From: Mauremys mutica
Taxonomy: Eukaryota > Chordata > Testudines > Geoemydidae
Length of the DNA: 64,000 nucleotides
Direction: 5' to 3'
Assembly: GCF_020497125.1 (NCBI RefSeq)
Contig: NC_059081.1
Coordinates: 18,819,105 to 18,883,104, forward strand
Shown: positions 20,345 through 31,290 of the stretch, in pieces
How the letters are laid out: the number at the start of each line of letters is the position of its first letter
How positions within the stretch are numbered: the first letter of the stretch is position 1
Program-made: the position numbers and the translations under genes
The notes under the pieces: model-generated
Told to the model about the DNA's origin: nothing
Databases searched by the model: none
What the model saw: the letters and a program-made list of their open reading frames with translations, nothing else

Positions 20345-20474
20345 AGAAGTATTAATGTAATTGTATGAGGCACTGGTATGATTTCATTGGTATGATACTA
20401 TATACAGTTCTGGTCACCCATGTTCAAGAAAGATGAATTTAAACTGGAACAGGTGCAAAGAAGCTCATTCTAGT

Positions 20475-20716
20475 CAGGGCCGGCTCCATCGTTTTTGCCA
20501 CCCCAAGTGGCGGTGGGGGGGGGGGAAAGCCGCGATCGGCGGCACTTTGGCGGCAGCTCTACCACTGCCGCTTCATTCTTCGGCATCAGGTCCTTCCCTC
20601 TGAAAGAGATTGAGGGACCTGCCGACGAATTGCCGCTGAAGAGCCGGACAGGCCGCCCCTCTCTGTTGGCCGCCCTAAGCACCTGCTTGCTGCGCTGGTG
20701 CCTGGAGCCATCCCTG
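20475..20716. mobile_element. hAT MITE, 242 bp, GC-rich, with 8-bp TSD ATTCTAGT
   Basis: Ends CAGGGCCGGCTCCA and TGGAGCCATCCCTG are 14-bp inverted repeats with two mismatches. ATTCTAGT is duplicated exactly at 20467-20474 and 20717-20724. It interrupts CR1 element A between RT debris and the C-terminal block. The interior has GCCGC-type runs. Non-coding; open frames across it are chance. Confidence 0.9.
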
Positions 20717-21760
20717 ATTCTAGTAGCTCTATCTTATGAGCAGAGACTAGAAGAGCTTGTTTAGTCTAGCAAAAAGAAAGATTGAGGGGGAGGAGGCATG
20801 ATTGGTCTCCCTAAACCAGGGGTAAACACTAAGGAGGATAAAAAGCTCTTTAAGCTAAACGACAATATTGGCACAGGAACAAATGGGTATAAACTGGCCA
20901 TGAGCAAATTCAGTCTGGAAATTAGAAGGTTTGTAACCATCACAGGACTGAAACAACCTCACAGTTCATGTTACAGAGACAAACACCTTAATTGGTTTTG
21001 AGAGAGTGGGACAAATATATGTATGATTGTATGAGAGGATTGCTTCTGATGGTAGAAGGCAGGGCTTAGCAGTCCTGGGGTGTTACCTGCTCAAATAATG
21101 GCACCCCGCCTATACCCTGCCGAAAGTTTAAAGCATAGGCTCAGGCCTATAGGGGCTCAATACTGGTTTGTCTTATGATTCTAAAAACTCCAGGGCTTCA
21201 CTTGGTCACTTGCAGTGATCAGGAAGGGATTCTCCTCCCCTGTTCCCCAGTGTATTTTTCCCCTCTTTCCTCTGACGCATCAGAGATGGCTGTGGCTGGA
21301 GATGGAACACTGGACAGGGTGGGCCAGTGCTCTGAGATGGCACTGATCATTTTCTCTCTCAGGTGCTTGACTGGCTGGTTCTTGTTTAATGCTCCAGGTC
21401 TAACTGATTGCTGTATGTTGGGTCAGGAAGGAATTTTCCCCAGGCCAGATTTGCAGTGACCTGGGGTTTTTCTCAACTTCCTTTGCAGCATGTGGGTGCA
21501 GATCACTTGCCAGGATTATCTGGGTATATCTCATTTAATCATTTTCCTGCCATTGTAGGGGCCTTGAGAATTGGTGCACCTTGTTCCCTCAATTGTCTCC
21601 CTGAAACACGTAATAGTTTAGTCTCCTGTGGGTTGTGATACTTTTGGTCTAATTCTGGGTGTTGGTTTTACTGTGCAGGTGCTTGGTGGTGTTGGTACCT
21701 GTGGTATATGGGAGGTTAGATGAGTTGGTGGTCTCTTTTGGCCTTGAACTCTGAATTAAC

Positions 21761-22169
21761 TAGCATATTCTAACTAAGACTGATTTAAAACTCTAACATA
21801 TGGACAAGGCAGGTTTTACTTTAGCATGTCCTAGCTGGTTGAGTTGAAGTCCAGGCTCTCCCCCTAGGCGAATACATTTTCAAAATACAAATTGTATCCT
21901 ATCACTTGTCCTTCACCCAACCCCTTTATACCTCCTTTTATGCAGCTTAGAATTGGGCCAAATGTGTTTGAACAGATATTTGTTCCTGTAAGGGTTATTA
22001 ATATTGTACTATAGTTTTAAAGCAAAATTGGCCACTACAGTATTTGGTGTATACTTCAGATACTGATCTTGAGCCAAAATCAAGCTAGACCTTACTGGGA
22101 TTAAAGCCATTTTAAATCAGTTTAATGTAATATATATTCTATTGTATAGTTCCCTTAAGTAAGTAAGTA

Positions 22170-22206
<37 letters not shown>

Positions 22207-23095
22207 TAGCGTTGCCTGTAGTTAAAGATGCCCAGTGTTTCCCCTTATAGGATTCTGTTTTCAATTTCTTACAACTTTACCAATCTACTATTTAGGTTGG
22301 TATGTTCCATATTGTGTGTCTGCCTGAATTCTTTTTTTGGAAAGCTTGAGCTAAATTGATTCCATTGTTTCTGAGAATGACGTTACAGAAAAATATTTTG
22401 CCCATGTTTTAAAATTTCCGCTCTTCTGTTGAGATGTTCCATTGCCTCTATGCTTTGGAGCTGGGACTTGAAATCTAGCAGAGGTGTCGTCCTGGTGTCA
22501 GGTGTGTCTTTTGCTAACCTAATGAAAATCTGCCCAAACTTGGTAAAGTTATAAGCCTCTCTGAGGAAAATGAGTTTACATGAGTTCTGTAGAAACTTGT
22601 TAGTTTGGCAGCTAAATGCTTTGAAGATTCAGTGTGCACTGAGCATGTTCCATCCCCTTACAGCTCCTACATGCCGACCACGCTGTGCATGAACCTTCCC
22701 CACAGAATGTGACCGAGTTATACTCCAGGGCTGAGTATAACTTTCCCTGTTGTTGTTCCTCCTGGCTGTTTGTGGCTGTTGTGGCTCCAGTCTCCACAAC
22801 TGAGAAAAGGGAGATTCCTTTGTTCTTTCAATGATCCCCCTATTGGTACCCTGGCAGTGAGGAGGAGGAAGAGGAGGAAGAGAATGAAGGAAGCGCCTTA
22901 TTCTAACGCAGAAGGGTGACTGGTGTGTGTGTGGGAGAGCCAGGGGTGGGGTGGGGAGGAGGGCAGGAGCTGGGTGGTGGGGGATAGTGGCAATTAGTAG
23001 TGGGGATGGTGGTGGTGGGGCAGCAGCCAGGATGGGATTGGGGGTGGATAGGAACAAAGGGGACAAAAACTGGGGACATGGGCAGAACAGTCTAT
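21761..23095. other. No gene seen; contains a (GT)n microsatellite
   Basis: Unique-looking sequence with a (GT)n run at about 22171-22204 and a purine-rich GGAGGAGGAAGAGG stretch at 22859-22883. Antisense frames here are proline-rich low complexity and not credible genes. Confidence 0.45.
22171..22204. repeat. (GT)n microsatellite
   Basis: About 17 uninterrupted GT units followed by GTAGCG. Preceded by AAGTAAGTAAGTAAGAG, a short tetranucleotide array. Confidence 0.9.
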
Positions 23096-23104
23096 AACCA
23101 TTAG

Positions 23105-23175
23105 TACACAGATCCCTTCAAAACCTGGAATTGAACCTAGGATTTTTGAGTCTGTGCTTTCTTCTGTGGTCAACA
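23105..23175 (-). repeat. Possible tRNA-derived SINE fragment
   Basis: On the minus strand CCTAGGTTCAATTCCAGG resembles a RNA polymerase III B box inside a T-stem. No clear A box at the right distance was found, so this is tentative. Confidence 0.25.
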
Positions 23176-23454
23176 AGAAGCTGTGACACTTTTTCTCAGT
23201 GTGCCCAGGACTGAGAGCCACCTTGTTACCCTCTGCCTTCAGTGCAAGAGAGACTTGTGGGTGCGAAACTGGGTGTCAGCTCCCTGACAACGCCAGCCTG
23301 CTAGCCATTCAATCTCCTCAGGGTAATGCTAGCCCTTGCTTTGCTTTGCAGGTTATCAGTCTTTGAGCCTCTTTGAAGCATTCCCTTGTGATATCCAGCC
23401 TCTGTCACTGGCTACTGATAGACATACCAGCTTTGCTATGCCCAAGGGGACCGT

Positions 23455-24020
23455 GTACACACCAACTCATTTGATTAAAATGAGGATCGATTCCTACACA
23501 ACGTCACAGCGCTGAAATATATTTATTGTCAAAACAATCATACATATTTATTATCAAAGGTTAAGATTTAAGAGAGGGTGAATAAGGAAAATGAAAATAG
23601 AAAGGTTACTTATGCTTTTCTAGAGACTAAACTTAACTTTAACAGGCTGTCAAAAAGCAGTCATGCCCTAGTCTATATGTCTTTTGCAGCATTTCCAACC
23701 AAGGCGGGTTGGAATTCCATTTTCATGAATGTAGTTGCTTTGCCTGAGTACTTCCTCAGGTGCAGGATAAAATGGTGCCCTTTTGCGTTCTCCTTATATA
23801 CCCCAAAGGTCATTGTTTTGTCCCCAGAGTCAGGATGATGCCATGGTTTCATTCCTGATGTGCTGATTCCATGTTGCCTTCACATCCTCATGTTGACATT
23901 GTATGGAAATGAGGCTTCCATTGTGTTGGCTTAGAATGCTTAATTTACTTATGAACTGAGGCAGACAGGTAAATATATTTCCTTTGTCTGGCAGAAACAA
24001 GTTTGTCAACCCTGCCTTGA
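23455..24020 (-). mobile_element. Probable LTR remnant, minus orientation
   Basis: On the minus strand a TATATAAGG box (23800-23792) lies some 270 bp upstream of an AATAAA (23527-23522), the spacing of promoter and polyadenylation signal in a retroviral LTR. No clean TG...CA ends or target duplication were found; boundaries are estimates. Confidence 0.4.
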
Positions 24021-24880
24021 TTCAGACTTTTGGGAACATATTTTCAGTATTAATATACGTAATTTCTTACATACTGTATGTACATGTTGCAATATTAATG
24101 ATTCTGGCTTTCATTTAAGACTTCAGATGATATTCTTTATGGATAAATACTATGAAAGCAGTGTGCTAGGTGTAGTGAGTATGTCAGGCCTGTTAGAAGT
24201 TGCTCTTACAGAACAGTGAACCCAATTGCCAGCTGGCACCAATGGTGTGTGTGTGTGTGTGTGTGTGTACATCGTTTCAGTTTTGCTACATTCTAAGCTT
24301 TAATATTTCACTCAGGGAAGAGTGAGTGAAACGCACCATTCATTTCGTAGAACCAAGATGCAGAAAATAGCTGCAATTACTTTTTTGTTTACAATCTGGA
24401 AAGGGATACTAATAGTTCACACGTGTCAGAAAAACTGATTTCAGAAAGTTGTTGACTGCATAGTTGAAAAACAAACCAGTGTGTTTTTTGTTTTTCAGTT
24501 AGCAATAATATGTTGAAGCTCTGCAATGTGAAATGAACTGATAATTTCCGAAGGTCATGCTCTTCCCCATAAACCAAACTGCTCTGCACTCCCAAGGGGA
24601 AATGGCACAACTGGGTTGACTTCTCATTATTTCTTCCTGTGGCGCTTCCTTATTGAATTATTGCCAGGTAGATGCAGCAGATGCTCATCAGGCCACTGCA
24701 GGATTCCTCTGTTAATTGAACTATAATGGGGATGACAGCAGGGAAGGTCAAAATGATGAGACCAATGATGTAACAGGAACTCTGGTTGTCTACAAGCTGA
24801 ACAGATAATTGACCTTACTTAGATAATTTTATCATATTAGTTTTTATAAGTCCACAGCCTTATTATGATTGTTTGTTTGT
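24021..24880. other. No gene seen; short (GT)n near 24246-24269
   Basis: AT-rich sequence with one (GT)n microsatellite and no supported gene or element. Confidence 0.4.
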
Positions 24881-24884
24881 GTTT

Positions 24885-25000
24885 TTAGTTACTTGTATTG
24901 TGGTAGTACCCATAGCCCCACTCAAGATTGGGGCTCCGTTGTGCAAAGCTCCAAAGAAACATGATCCCTGCCCTGAAGAGTTTACACTCCAATATGAAAC
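24885..25000 (-). repeat. Old dispersed repeat, second copy of the type at 337-434
   Basis: Contains CCCCACTCAAGATTGGGGCT, GTTGTGCAAAGCTCC and ATGATCCCTGCCCTGAAGAG. Reverse-complemented it matches the copy at 337-434 block by block (AAACTCTTCAGGGCAGG, then GCACAACGGAGCCCC). Ancient by divergence. Confidence 0.55.
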
Positions 25001-25176
25001 AACATACAAGTGAGTTTAACAAACTGCAGAAGAGAAGAAAAGAGGAGGACAAGAGTAATAAAGATGAAATCATGCAGTTCATGTAGGGTTGTGGTTTAGC
25101 ACTACTGGGGTGATTCCAAATCATTTGAATGAGACAGAATCATAGAAATGTAGCACTGGAAGTATCCTTAAGAGGT

Positions 25177-25445
25177 GGCTGGCTCACTACAAAAGCAATT
25201 TTCCCTCTCTTGGTATTGACACCTCCTCATCAATTCTTGGGAGTGGACTACATCCACCTGACTAAATTGGTCTTCAACATTGGTTCTCCACTCGTAAGGT
25301 AACACTCTTCCTTCATGTGCCAATATATAATTTGCCTGTAGCTAATTTTCACTCCATGCTTCTGAAGAAGTGGGTTTTTTACCCACAAGCTGATGCCCAA
25401 ATAAATCTGTTAGTCTTTAAGGTGCCACAGGACTCCTCATTGTTT
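25177..25445 (+). mobile_element. SINE-like retroposon, 269 bp, TSD TTAAGAGGT
   Basis: TTAAGAGGT is repeated at 25168-25176 and 25446-25454. The interior includes TTGGGAGTGGACTACATCCA, then GAAGAAGTGGGTTTTTTACC, AAATAAATCTGTTAGTCTTT and AAGGTGCCACAGGACTCC. The 3' half recurs at 62838-62937, and, in other forms, at 27877-28000 and 52272-52393. This looks like the longest copy of the family in the window. Family name not assigned. Confidence 0.75.
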
Positions 25446-25501
25446 TTAAGAGGTTATCTAGTCCACCCTCTAGAGCTGAGACAGGACCAGGTATATCTAG
25501 A

Positions 25502-26071
25502 TGGGGGTTCTGACAACAATTTTTTTTGGTGACCTCAGAGTGCAGCCATCAACTCTTGCTGGTGGCTGCTATGACGAACCTGTCTCTCTGTCCCTGCCTT
25601 CCACAGACCCTCATTGAGAGCCCACCCCAGGGAAGGTGGGTCAGGGATTCACTAATCGCCCATAGAGTCCCAGGCTGGGCATGCCTTGGCTGGGGGAGCT
25701 GCCCATGGGGTGCCATGACAACACTGCAGCCACCTCCACTGGCAGAATCCACCTCTGGTGCCATGCACGTTGGCCCGCATGTTTCCAGAAGTGCTGCCTA
25801 GAGCCCCCAAGGAGGCTGCGTGGTGCAGGGTGCTGATCCCTGCTGGAGGCACCAGTGCAAACACCAAGGCGGCACATCTCACTGCCTTTGATAGCAGTTA
25901 TTCAGGAGCAACAGCTGCGTGCTGCAGGGAGGTGGCGCTTCTCCTGCTCTCTCCCCCCCACCCAATCTTCACCCCTGCTTTGGAGGCTCTGGTGACCACA
26001 AAAAAAAATCTGCTGGTGGCCACATGCGGCTGTGGGGGCTGCAATGTCATCTAGACCATTTGAGAAACGCT
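25502..26071. mobile_element. hAT-type DNA element, about 570 bp, 8-bp TSD (T/C)ATCTAGA
   Basis: Left end TGGGGGTTCTGACAAC and right end TTTGAGAAACGCT are diverged inverted repeats of the GGGGTTCTCAAA type. TATCTAGA (25494-25501) and CATCTAGA (26072-26079) form an 8-bp duplication with one mismatch. The interior is GC-rich and non-coding. The element lies in CR1 element D. Confidence 0.7.
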
Positions 26072-26166
26072 CATCTAGACCATTCCTGATAAGTATCTGT
26101 TTTTACCCTCTCCCCCTGTTCCCAGAGTGAGATTCCATGATCTCCCTTCATAATCTATTCTAGTAC

Positions 26167-27062
26167 CAGGGCCGCCCAGGGGGGCCAAGTGGGGCAATTT
26201 GCCCCAGGCCCCGCAGGGGCCCCCACGAGAATGTTGGAGGCTCCCCCCTGCCTCCACCTTCCCCCGGCGCCTCAGCGCGCCGCTTCCAGGAGCGGCCCTG
26301 GACAGAGATAAAGTGGCGCGGCTCTGCTGGGGCCTGAGCTCCTTCTGCTCAGAGCCGCATGGTAAGGGGGCGGGGCTGTGAGCTGCGGCCGAGCAACGGG
26401 GGCTCAGGTCACGTGGAGCCAGGCCGCTGCTGCGCTGTCCAGGGCCGCTTCTGAATGCGGCGCGCTGAGGCTCTAGGAGATGTGGGAAGCAGGAGTAAGC
26501 AACATGGTAAGCCCCTCTGAGCCGGATACCCCCTTTCCCCCCCCGACAGCCCTGACTCCCAGCTCTGAGCCCAGCCCCTCTGAGCCGGGCATGCCCCTGA
26601 CCCCCCCCCACAGCCCTGACCCCCAGCTCCAAGCCCAGCCCCTCTGAGCTAGGCACCCCCTCCTGACCCCCCCAGCTCCGAGCCCAGCCCCTCTGAGCCG
26701 GGCACCCCCTGACCCCTTCCCCCCCTCAGCTGTGAACCGGGCACCCCCTGACCCAGAGCCCAGCTCCCCACTCAGCCCTGGGCAACAGCAGTGCCACCCC
26801 CAGGCAGCGACAGCCCATTGGCACCAACCATCACCATCACCCAGCGGCAGCCCATTATGTAATTGCAAATGTATACATACCATTAAAGCATTTAATGTTT
26901 TTAAATCATGTTCAAATTATTAAAAGTAAATGTTTGAATGTATTTCACTGGTTATTTTTTACATTTCCAAATACATGATATGATAGTATTGCAACTTTTT
27001 TTATGGAAGGGCTCCCTGAAATTGCTTTGCCCCAGGCCCCTTGAATCCTCTGGGTGGCCCTG
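26167..27062. mobile_element. hAT-type DNA element, about 895 bp, GC-rich
   Basis: Ends CAGGGCCGCCCAGGGGG and CTCTGGGTGGCCCTG are imperfect inverted repeats, followed inward by GCAATTTGCCCCAGGCCCC and its inverse-side ATTGCTTTGCCCCAGGCCCC. TCTAGTAC (26159-26166) and TCTAGATT (27063-27070) are a degraded 8-bp duplication. The interior has tandem CCCCTCTGAGCCGGGCACCC-type units at about 26510-26720. The long minus-strand frame here is a by-product of GC content. Confidence 0.75.
26510..26725. repeat. Imperfect tandem repeat inside the hAT element
   Basis: Units of roughly 60 bp built on CCCCTCTGAGCCGGGCAC, CCTGACCCC and CAGCTCCGAGCCCAG repeat about three to four times. They expand a GC-rich interior and produce glycine-rich chance frames on the minus strand. 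Confidence 0.7.
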
Positions 27063-27430
27063 TCTAGATTAAGCCCATTTCTTCTTGTCCTCACTTCAGT
27101 GGATGTGATCAATTTCTTTTGATCACCAGCTTCTTTATAATAGCCCAACACATATTTGACGATTATTATCAGGTCCCCCTCAGTCTTCATTTCTCAAGAC
27201 TAAACATGCCCCTTTTTTAACCTTTCCTCATAGATCAGATTTTTCTAAATCTTTTATCATTTTTGTAGCTCTTCTTGTCTCTCGCCAATTTGTCCACGTC
27301 TTTCTGAAAGTGTGGCACCCAGAATTAGACAGAGTTCCAGCTGAGGCCTCACCAGTATTGAGTAGAGCAAGAAAGTTGCCTCCTATCCCTGACATAACAT
27401 TCCAGTTAATACACCCCAGAATGATCTGAG

Positions 27431-27585
27431 CTGTGAAGGGGAAGGGTCTAGAACCCAGGCTCTAGCCCGAGCCCAAATGTCAACACTGCAATTTTATAGC
27501 CCTGCAGCCTGTAACCTGAGAGCCTAGTCTACTGACTGGGTTATCCCTGGGTATTTCATTGCAGTGTAGACATACCCTTAGTGAC
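27431..27585. mobile_element. Possible MITE, TGTAGACATACCCTTAG end
   Basis: The right end CAGTGTAGACATACCCTTAG resembles the GTCTACAC-type termini of other MITEs in the window. The interior has GCTCTAGCCCGAGCCC. The left boundary is not clear. Confidence 0.4.
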
Positions 27586-27876
27586 CAGAGTGCTGGGTCA
27601 GCTCTAGGCTCCTCACACTCTCATACGCTAACACCTCTGTCTGTCAACTTCTCAGTGTGTGTGTGTGTGTGTGTGTGTTCCAGTATCCTTTCTGGACTTT
27701 TTTGTTACTATCACTGTTATACTTCACAGTAGAATCCTCTTTACACATTTGTCTTAATGCACTATGCCATTACCAGTTGTGTCTAATGACTGGAAGACCT
27801 CTTGCAAATTGCTAATTTTTTAGGGGTGGGGAATTGAAAAGAAATTGCATGAACCAACAGTAAGTCACAAAATATC
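27586..27876. other. Short (GT)n at 27655-27678, otherwise nothing
   Basis: Unique sequence apart from the GT microsatellite. Confidence 0.4.
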
Positions 27877-28000
27877 TTATCAGAGGGGTAGCTGTGTTAG
27901 TCTGGATCTGTAAAAAGCAACAGAGTCCCGTGGCACCTTATAGACTAACAGATGTATTGGGGCATAAGCTTTCGTGGGTGAATACCCACTTTGTCAGACG
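27877..28000 (-). mobile_element. SINE-like retroposon, 124 bp, TSD CAAAATATC
   Basis: CAAAATATC is duplicated at 27868-27876 and 28001-28009. The element reads TCAGAGGGGTAGCTGTGTTA, GTCTGGATCTG, then GTCCCGTGGCACC, TTATAGACTAACAGATG and GTGGGTGAATACCCAC. In antisense it is the same family as 25177-25445 plus the extra ACTAACACAGCTACCCC terminal block. Strand given as that in which the CTACCCCTCTGA block is 3'. Confidence 0.75.
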
Positions 28001-28710
28001 CAAAATATCCTTTGTTCATTTATTCTGACACCTCTAGCTTTAATTACTTAGAGTAAAATGTCAGAATGTGGTAGTAAATGTACCGTATTACTGCAGAGTA
28101 TATTTTGTAGACATAATGAAGCCTTAATTATATAAGAGCTTTTTACAACACTTGCTATTTGCTGGGACTCCTGTTTTAGTGTGTGCATTAGCACGGGTCT
28201 ATTCTACAGCCTGTCAGTTTCTTGAGTCCTACAGAGTGCTACTCAGGTTTTCCAATCCTTGCCCTTTTTGAAGGTTGATACTTAAATGTATTGAGGTAAA
28301 CATCTGATGACAGAGCATGCATTGGAACAAATGTTTATTTCAGCACTTCGGAAATGAGTTGTTGAAACAATAGAATTTATCATGTGGATGTGTTTGTGTC
28401 TGTTTATATTAGCTCATTTGTGTCTGGCCTAAAACTAGGTAGTGGGAAAGGAAAGAGTAATAAGGGCAAAATTCATAGGTACCAACACTGTGGAGACCAT
28501 ATTATTCTTTAAAATGTAGGCATTGCAGCAAAATTGAGTATTTTTATAGCTTAAAGAAGAATTGAAGATGGCCTATGCCATTTATATAGCTTCAGTAGCC
28601 TGTTATGAATATGATTTTTTCCCAGTTATCTCCAATTTTGGAGATGCAATTTTGCACCCACAAATGTTTTCACCTGCATTTAATTGCATGCAAAAATGGT
28701 AGCATTTTCA
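28001..28710. other. No gene seen
   Basis: AT-rich sequence; no supported feature. Confidence 0.4.
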
Positions 28711-28822
28711 GAGGTGCTGGAACTAGCGGTGCTGAGGGTGCGGCAGGAACCCTCTGGCTTGAAGTGATTTTCAGGTTCAGTGGCTTTCAGCATTGCCACT
28801 AAAAAACTTGTTCCAATGCTGC
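28711..28822. mobile_element. MITE-like repeat with GGTGCTGGAAC ends
   Basis: AGGTGCTGGAACTAGCGGTG at the left and GTTCCAATGCTGCTGG at the right are diverged inverted repeats, with CTCTGGCTTGAAGTGATTTT inside. The arrangement matches a dispersed turtle-type miniature element. No duplication found. Confidence 0.5.
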
Positions 28823-29059
28823 TGGAAAATTTTCCTGGATCTCTGTATCTGATTTCCTGAATCAGGTAGCTGGGCATGTATATGCAATCATTTGTTCTGG
28901 CTGTGGTACACACCCATTGTTTTAGCAAAAGCTTTGCACATCACAACCTATTAGTTAAATAGAGATGCAATATCCTTTCTGGACTTTTCCCTTTGTCCTG
29001 CTAATCCAATTTTAACAGTATTCCAGAATCAGCACAATTATGGGCACTATTCTTATTAT

Positions 29060-29145
29060 AAATCAATAGGTTAGAGATGGAAAAGACTTACTGGATCATC
29101 CAGTCCATAAGACTGCCAGCGCTAAAAGGTGCATCAGATATTAAA
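29060..29145 (-). mobile_element. Old CR1/L3-like 3' end fragment
   Basis: GGTTAGAGATGGAAAAGACT, then TGGATCATCCAGTCC resembles the reverse complement of the CR1 family 3' region (compare GGAAG...TCATCTAGTCC). Heavily diverged. Confidence 0.45.
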
Positions 29146-29494
29146 CTGGTAACAGATCCAGTCTAGGCACTAGCCTGTTGAAGTTTTTTTAATACATCAC
29201 AGCATTGCTTTGTGAAGAAATCCTAATGTTTGTACTTGAATGCAAAATTTTGCTTGTCTTGGCATCTTCAGAATGTTTTTTATTCTATTAATTCTGTCTA
29301 TTAATTTTGCTGTATTCTGAGGAAACTTCAATAAAATTTCATCACTGTACTAAACAAACAGTTCAGAAATTTAAGTACAGGTGTGCAAAGGAAAGGCAGT
29401 GCAAGTAGTATCCCCTGTCACTTTCCATTATAAGACCTTGTTTTCAATTTCAGTCAGAAAAATGAGTCCCTATGTTTCTCAGACTGGACACTCT

Positions 29495-29650
29495 GACTCT
29501 TTTGACAATTCTGGCCTTAATTTCTGTTACCTTGTGTGTAAAATGGGAAGGAGAATACCACAGAGGTGTTGTGAAGATAAATCCATGAATGCTTGTAAAG
29601 CGCTAAGATACAACAATGATAAGACCATAGAAAAGTCTACGAGGAAATAA
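29495..29650 (+). repeat. MIR-like (CORE-SINE/L2 tail) ancient repeat
   Basis: GTGTGTAAAATGGGAAGGAG, then ACAGAGGTGTTGTGAAGATA and CTTGTAAAGCGCTAAGATA follow the order of the MIR 3' half. A second MIR-like piece lies at 31000-31290 in the opposite orientation. The 89-codon frame across it is chance. Confidence 0.55.
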
Positions 29651-30640
29651 ATAATTGTGTATTCAGTGCAGGGTTTGGCTGGTGTGCGGTAAATAATGCA
29701 TGTGGCCATGCATTAAATGGCGAGGATAAAAAAAATATTAAATAGTTAACCATTCAGTGAGCACCAAACATTGTGTGCGCTGAATAAGGCAAGGTTCCTG
29801 TGGAAAAAAATACTATAAGATTGTATAAATAAAGACAGGAAGTGCCAACATTTTGATAAAACTTCTGAATTCTTGACCTTGCAACCTTAATATTCTTTTA
29901 AAGTAGGGTTTTGTTGTTGTAATATAATATATACACTTGCATACAGATGAATTAAGTTTTGCTCCAATTGCGTTTCTTTAGCTGACCCATTGATCTGGAC
30001 TGCTTAGAGAAATTTAAAATCATATATACTTTCTATTATTGAAAGTCAAGTATTTTTTTCATCGTGTGCATTGTAAATACTTACAATGAACTGGATGTAA
30101 CAGCAATATCGTTTCACAGAAGAGTTGCATTCTGTCGTTATTTTAATTAAAACCATTTCGCTGATGGAAAGTTCATCCTCTGGTGTTTAATGTATTTGTA
30201 ATGCATCTGTTTGGGCTCCCTTGCTAGAGATATCTTTCATTATAACCCACTTATCTAAGTTTATAATTAAACTTCTAAATGTAAACTTTTATTAAGTTTC
30301 CAGAATGCACTCTGAAACCGAAGTTCATGACAGAAAACAGGAAAATTTTGGGGTTTATATGTTTCTCCCAATTAGGTCACTATAATTTTAGAAGCATTTC
30401 AGCTGCAATGCAACAATGGCCTTTACTGTCTGTACGTTGAGCGTTACTTTGTGTAACCCTTCAGTTTCCTCCATAGTTGCAGAACAAGAAGCAGGCATTA
30501 TTGAATTTACAGATATAATTTAGAAATAATAAAGGTAGTGAAAACTTTTATAGTGGCTTTTTTTTTCAGCAGCTAAACATCTATTCTTAAAAAGGAGTCA
30601 CTGATGTTATAAAATGGAAAAAGGACCAACTACTGTAGAT
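29651..30640. other. Unique AT-rich sequence
   Basis: No repeat termini or coding exon found. Repeat-poor relative to its surroundings, so it could contain conserved non-coding sequence, but nothing in the sequence alone shows that. Confidence 0.35.
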
Positions 30641-30644
30641 TGTA

Positions 30645-30790
30645 TTGGACCTTGTCTACACTGGAGTTACCAGCTACTGGTATAACTGCCTCGCTGTAAT
30701 TGCATGGATGCATACCCTAGGGTAGACACAGTGCACCGGTGTGACTTACTCTGGGTAATACTCCAGAGTAGACTGACTTAGATGGTATAC
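30645..30790. mobile_element. Partial MITE of the GGCTTGTCTACAC type, copy 4
   Basis: GGACCTTGTCTACACTGGAG marks the left end. GGTATAACTGCCTCGCTGTA lies inside. The right terminus has decayed. Confidence 0.45.
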
Positions 30791-30999
30791 CCCCTAATTG
30801 TTTGCAAAAGTTCTCTTCCAGATGCAGATATATTACTAGCACTGTGTATTCTTTTAAGAATATTTCCACTCTCACAATTATTGTAGCAAACTGCATTAAG
30901 TATTCTGCAGTTTAATGTTCTGATTCATATAAATAACCAATTAAGAAGGCGACATTTAGAAGTAATTGCCAACTAATGTTGTAGATCTATAAATCTAGC

Positions 31000-31290
31000 A
31001 CTTTTACACAGTGCATTTTAATCCATGGATCTCAAAGTGCTTCAGAAAGGAGGGTAAATATCTGTAACTACATTGTATAAATGGAAAAGGGGAGGCACGA
31101 AGGTCCACACTGCCATTCTTACTCTTGTTGAGTAGTTCTGTTGAAGTCAGTGGGACTACTAGTACTTTACTCCACAAGTGGCAGAATCTGGCCCTGAGTG
31201 ATTTGTCTTAGGTCACATAGGAAGTCTGTGGCAACGCTGAGAATAGAATCTAGGTCACTGCACTTCAGCCACAAGACTATCTTCATCTAA
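31000..31290 (-). repeat. MIR-like repeat, split by another segment
   Basis: ATAAATGGAAAAGGGGAGGC and later GATTTGTCTTAGGTCACATA, GGAAGTCTGTGGCA, AGAATCTAGGTCACTGC match the reverse complement of MIR (the conserved TGACTTGCCCAAGGTCACA-like core and the GAACCCAGG-like segment). About 90 bp of other sequence (31105-31195, including GAAGTCAGTGGGACTACT) lies between the two parts. Confidence 0.6.

Larger units (their letters stand above)
11807..21760 (+). mobile_element. Old near-full-length CR1 (host element A), interrupted by a younger antisense CR1 and two hAT MITEs
   Basis: Sense-strand CR1 sequence runs from a 5' UTR (about 11807) through ORF1 debris (12115-13180) and endonuclease debris (13445-14400). 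It resumes after the antisense CR1 at about 19184 with RT remnants (19780-20344), is split again at 19442-19752 and 20475-20716 by MITEs, and ends in a long 3' UTR containing CAGGAAGGAATTTTCCCCAG and TTTTGGCCTTGAACTCTG near 21750. Many frameshifts and stops show it is an old copy. Coordinates are for the whole locus including insertions. Confidence 0.75.
25132..27430 (-). mobile_element. Antisense CR1 (element D) with three nested insertions
   Basis: The minus-strand CR1 3' end appears at 25136 as AGAATCATAGAAATGTAGCA and CTGGAAG, continues at 25446-25501 (TATCTAGTCCACCCT), at 26072-26166 (ATCTAGACCATTCC...TTCCATGATCTCCC), and at 27063-27430 (AGATTAAGCCCATTTCTTC, then CCAGCTGAGGCCTCACCAGT). 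The gaps are filled by a retroposon and two hAT-type elements, each flanked by a target duplication. Removing them gives one continuous CR1 3' portion. Confidence 0.8.

Noticed and set aside
26075..26883. Long glycine- and arginine-rich minus-strand frames of 193 and 136 codons
   Set aside because: Produced by GC-rich tandem units inside a hAT-type element; no conserved domain.
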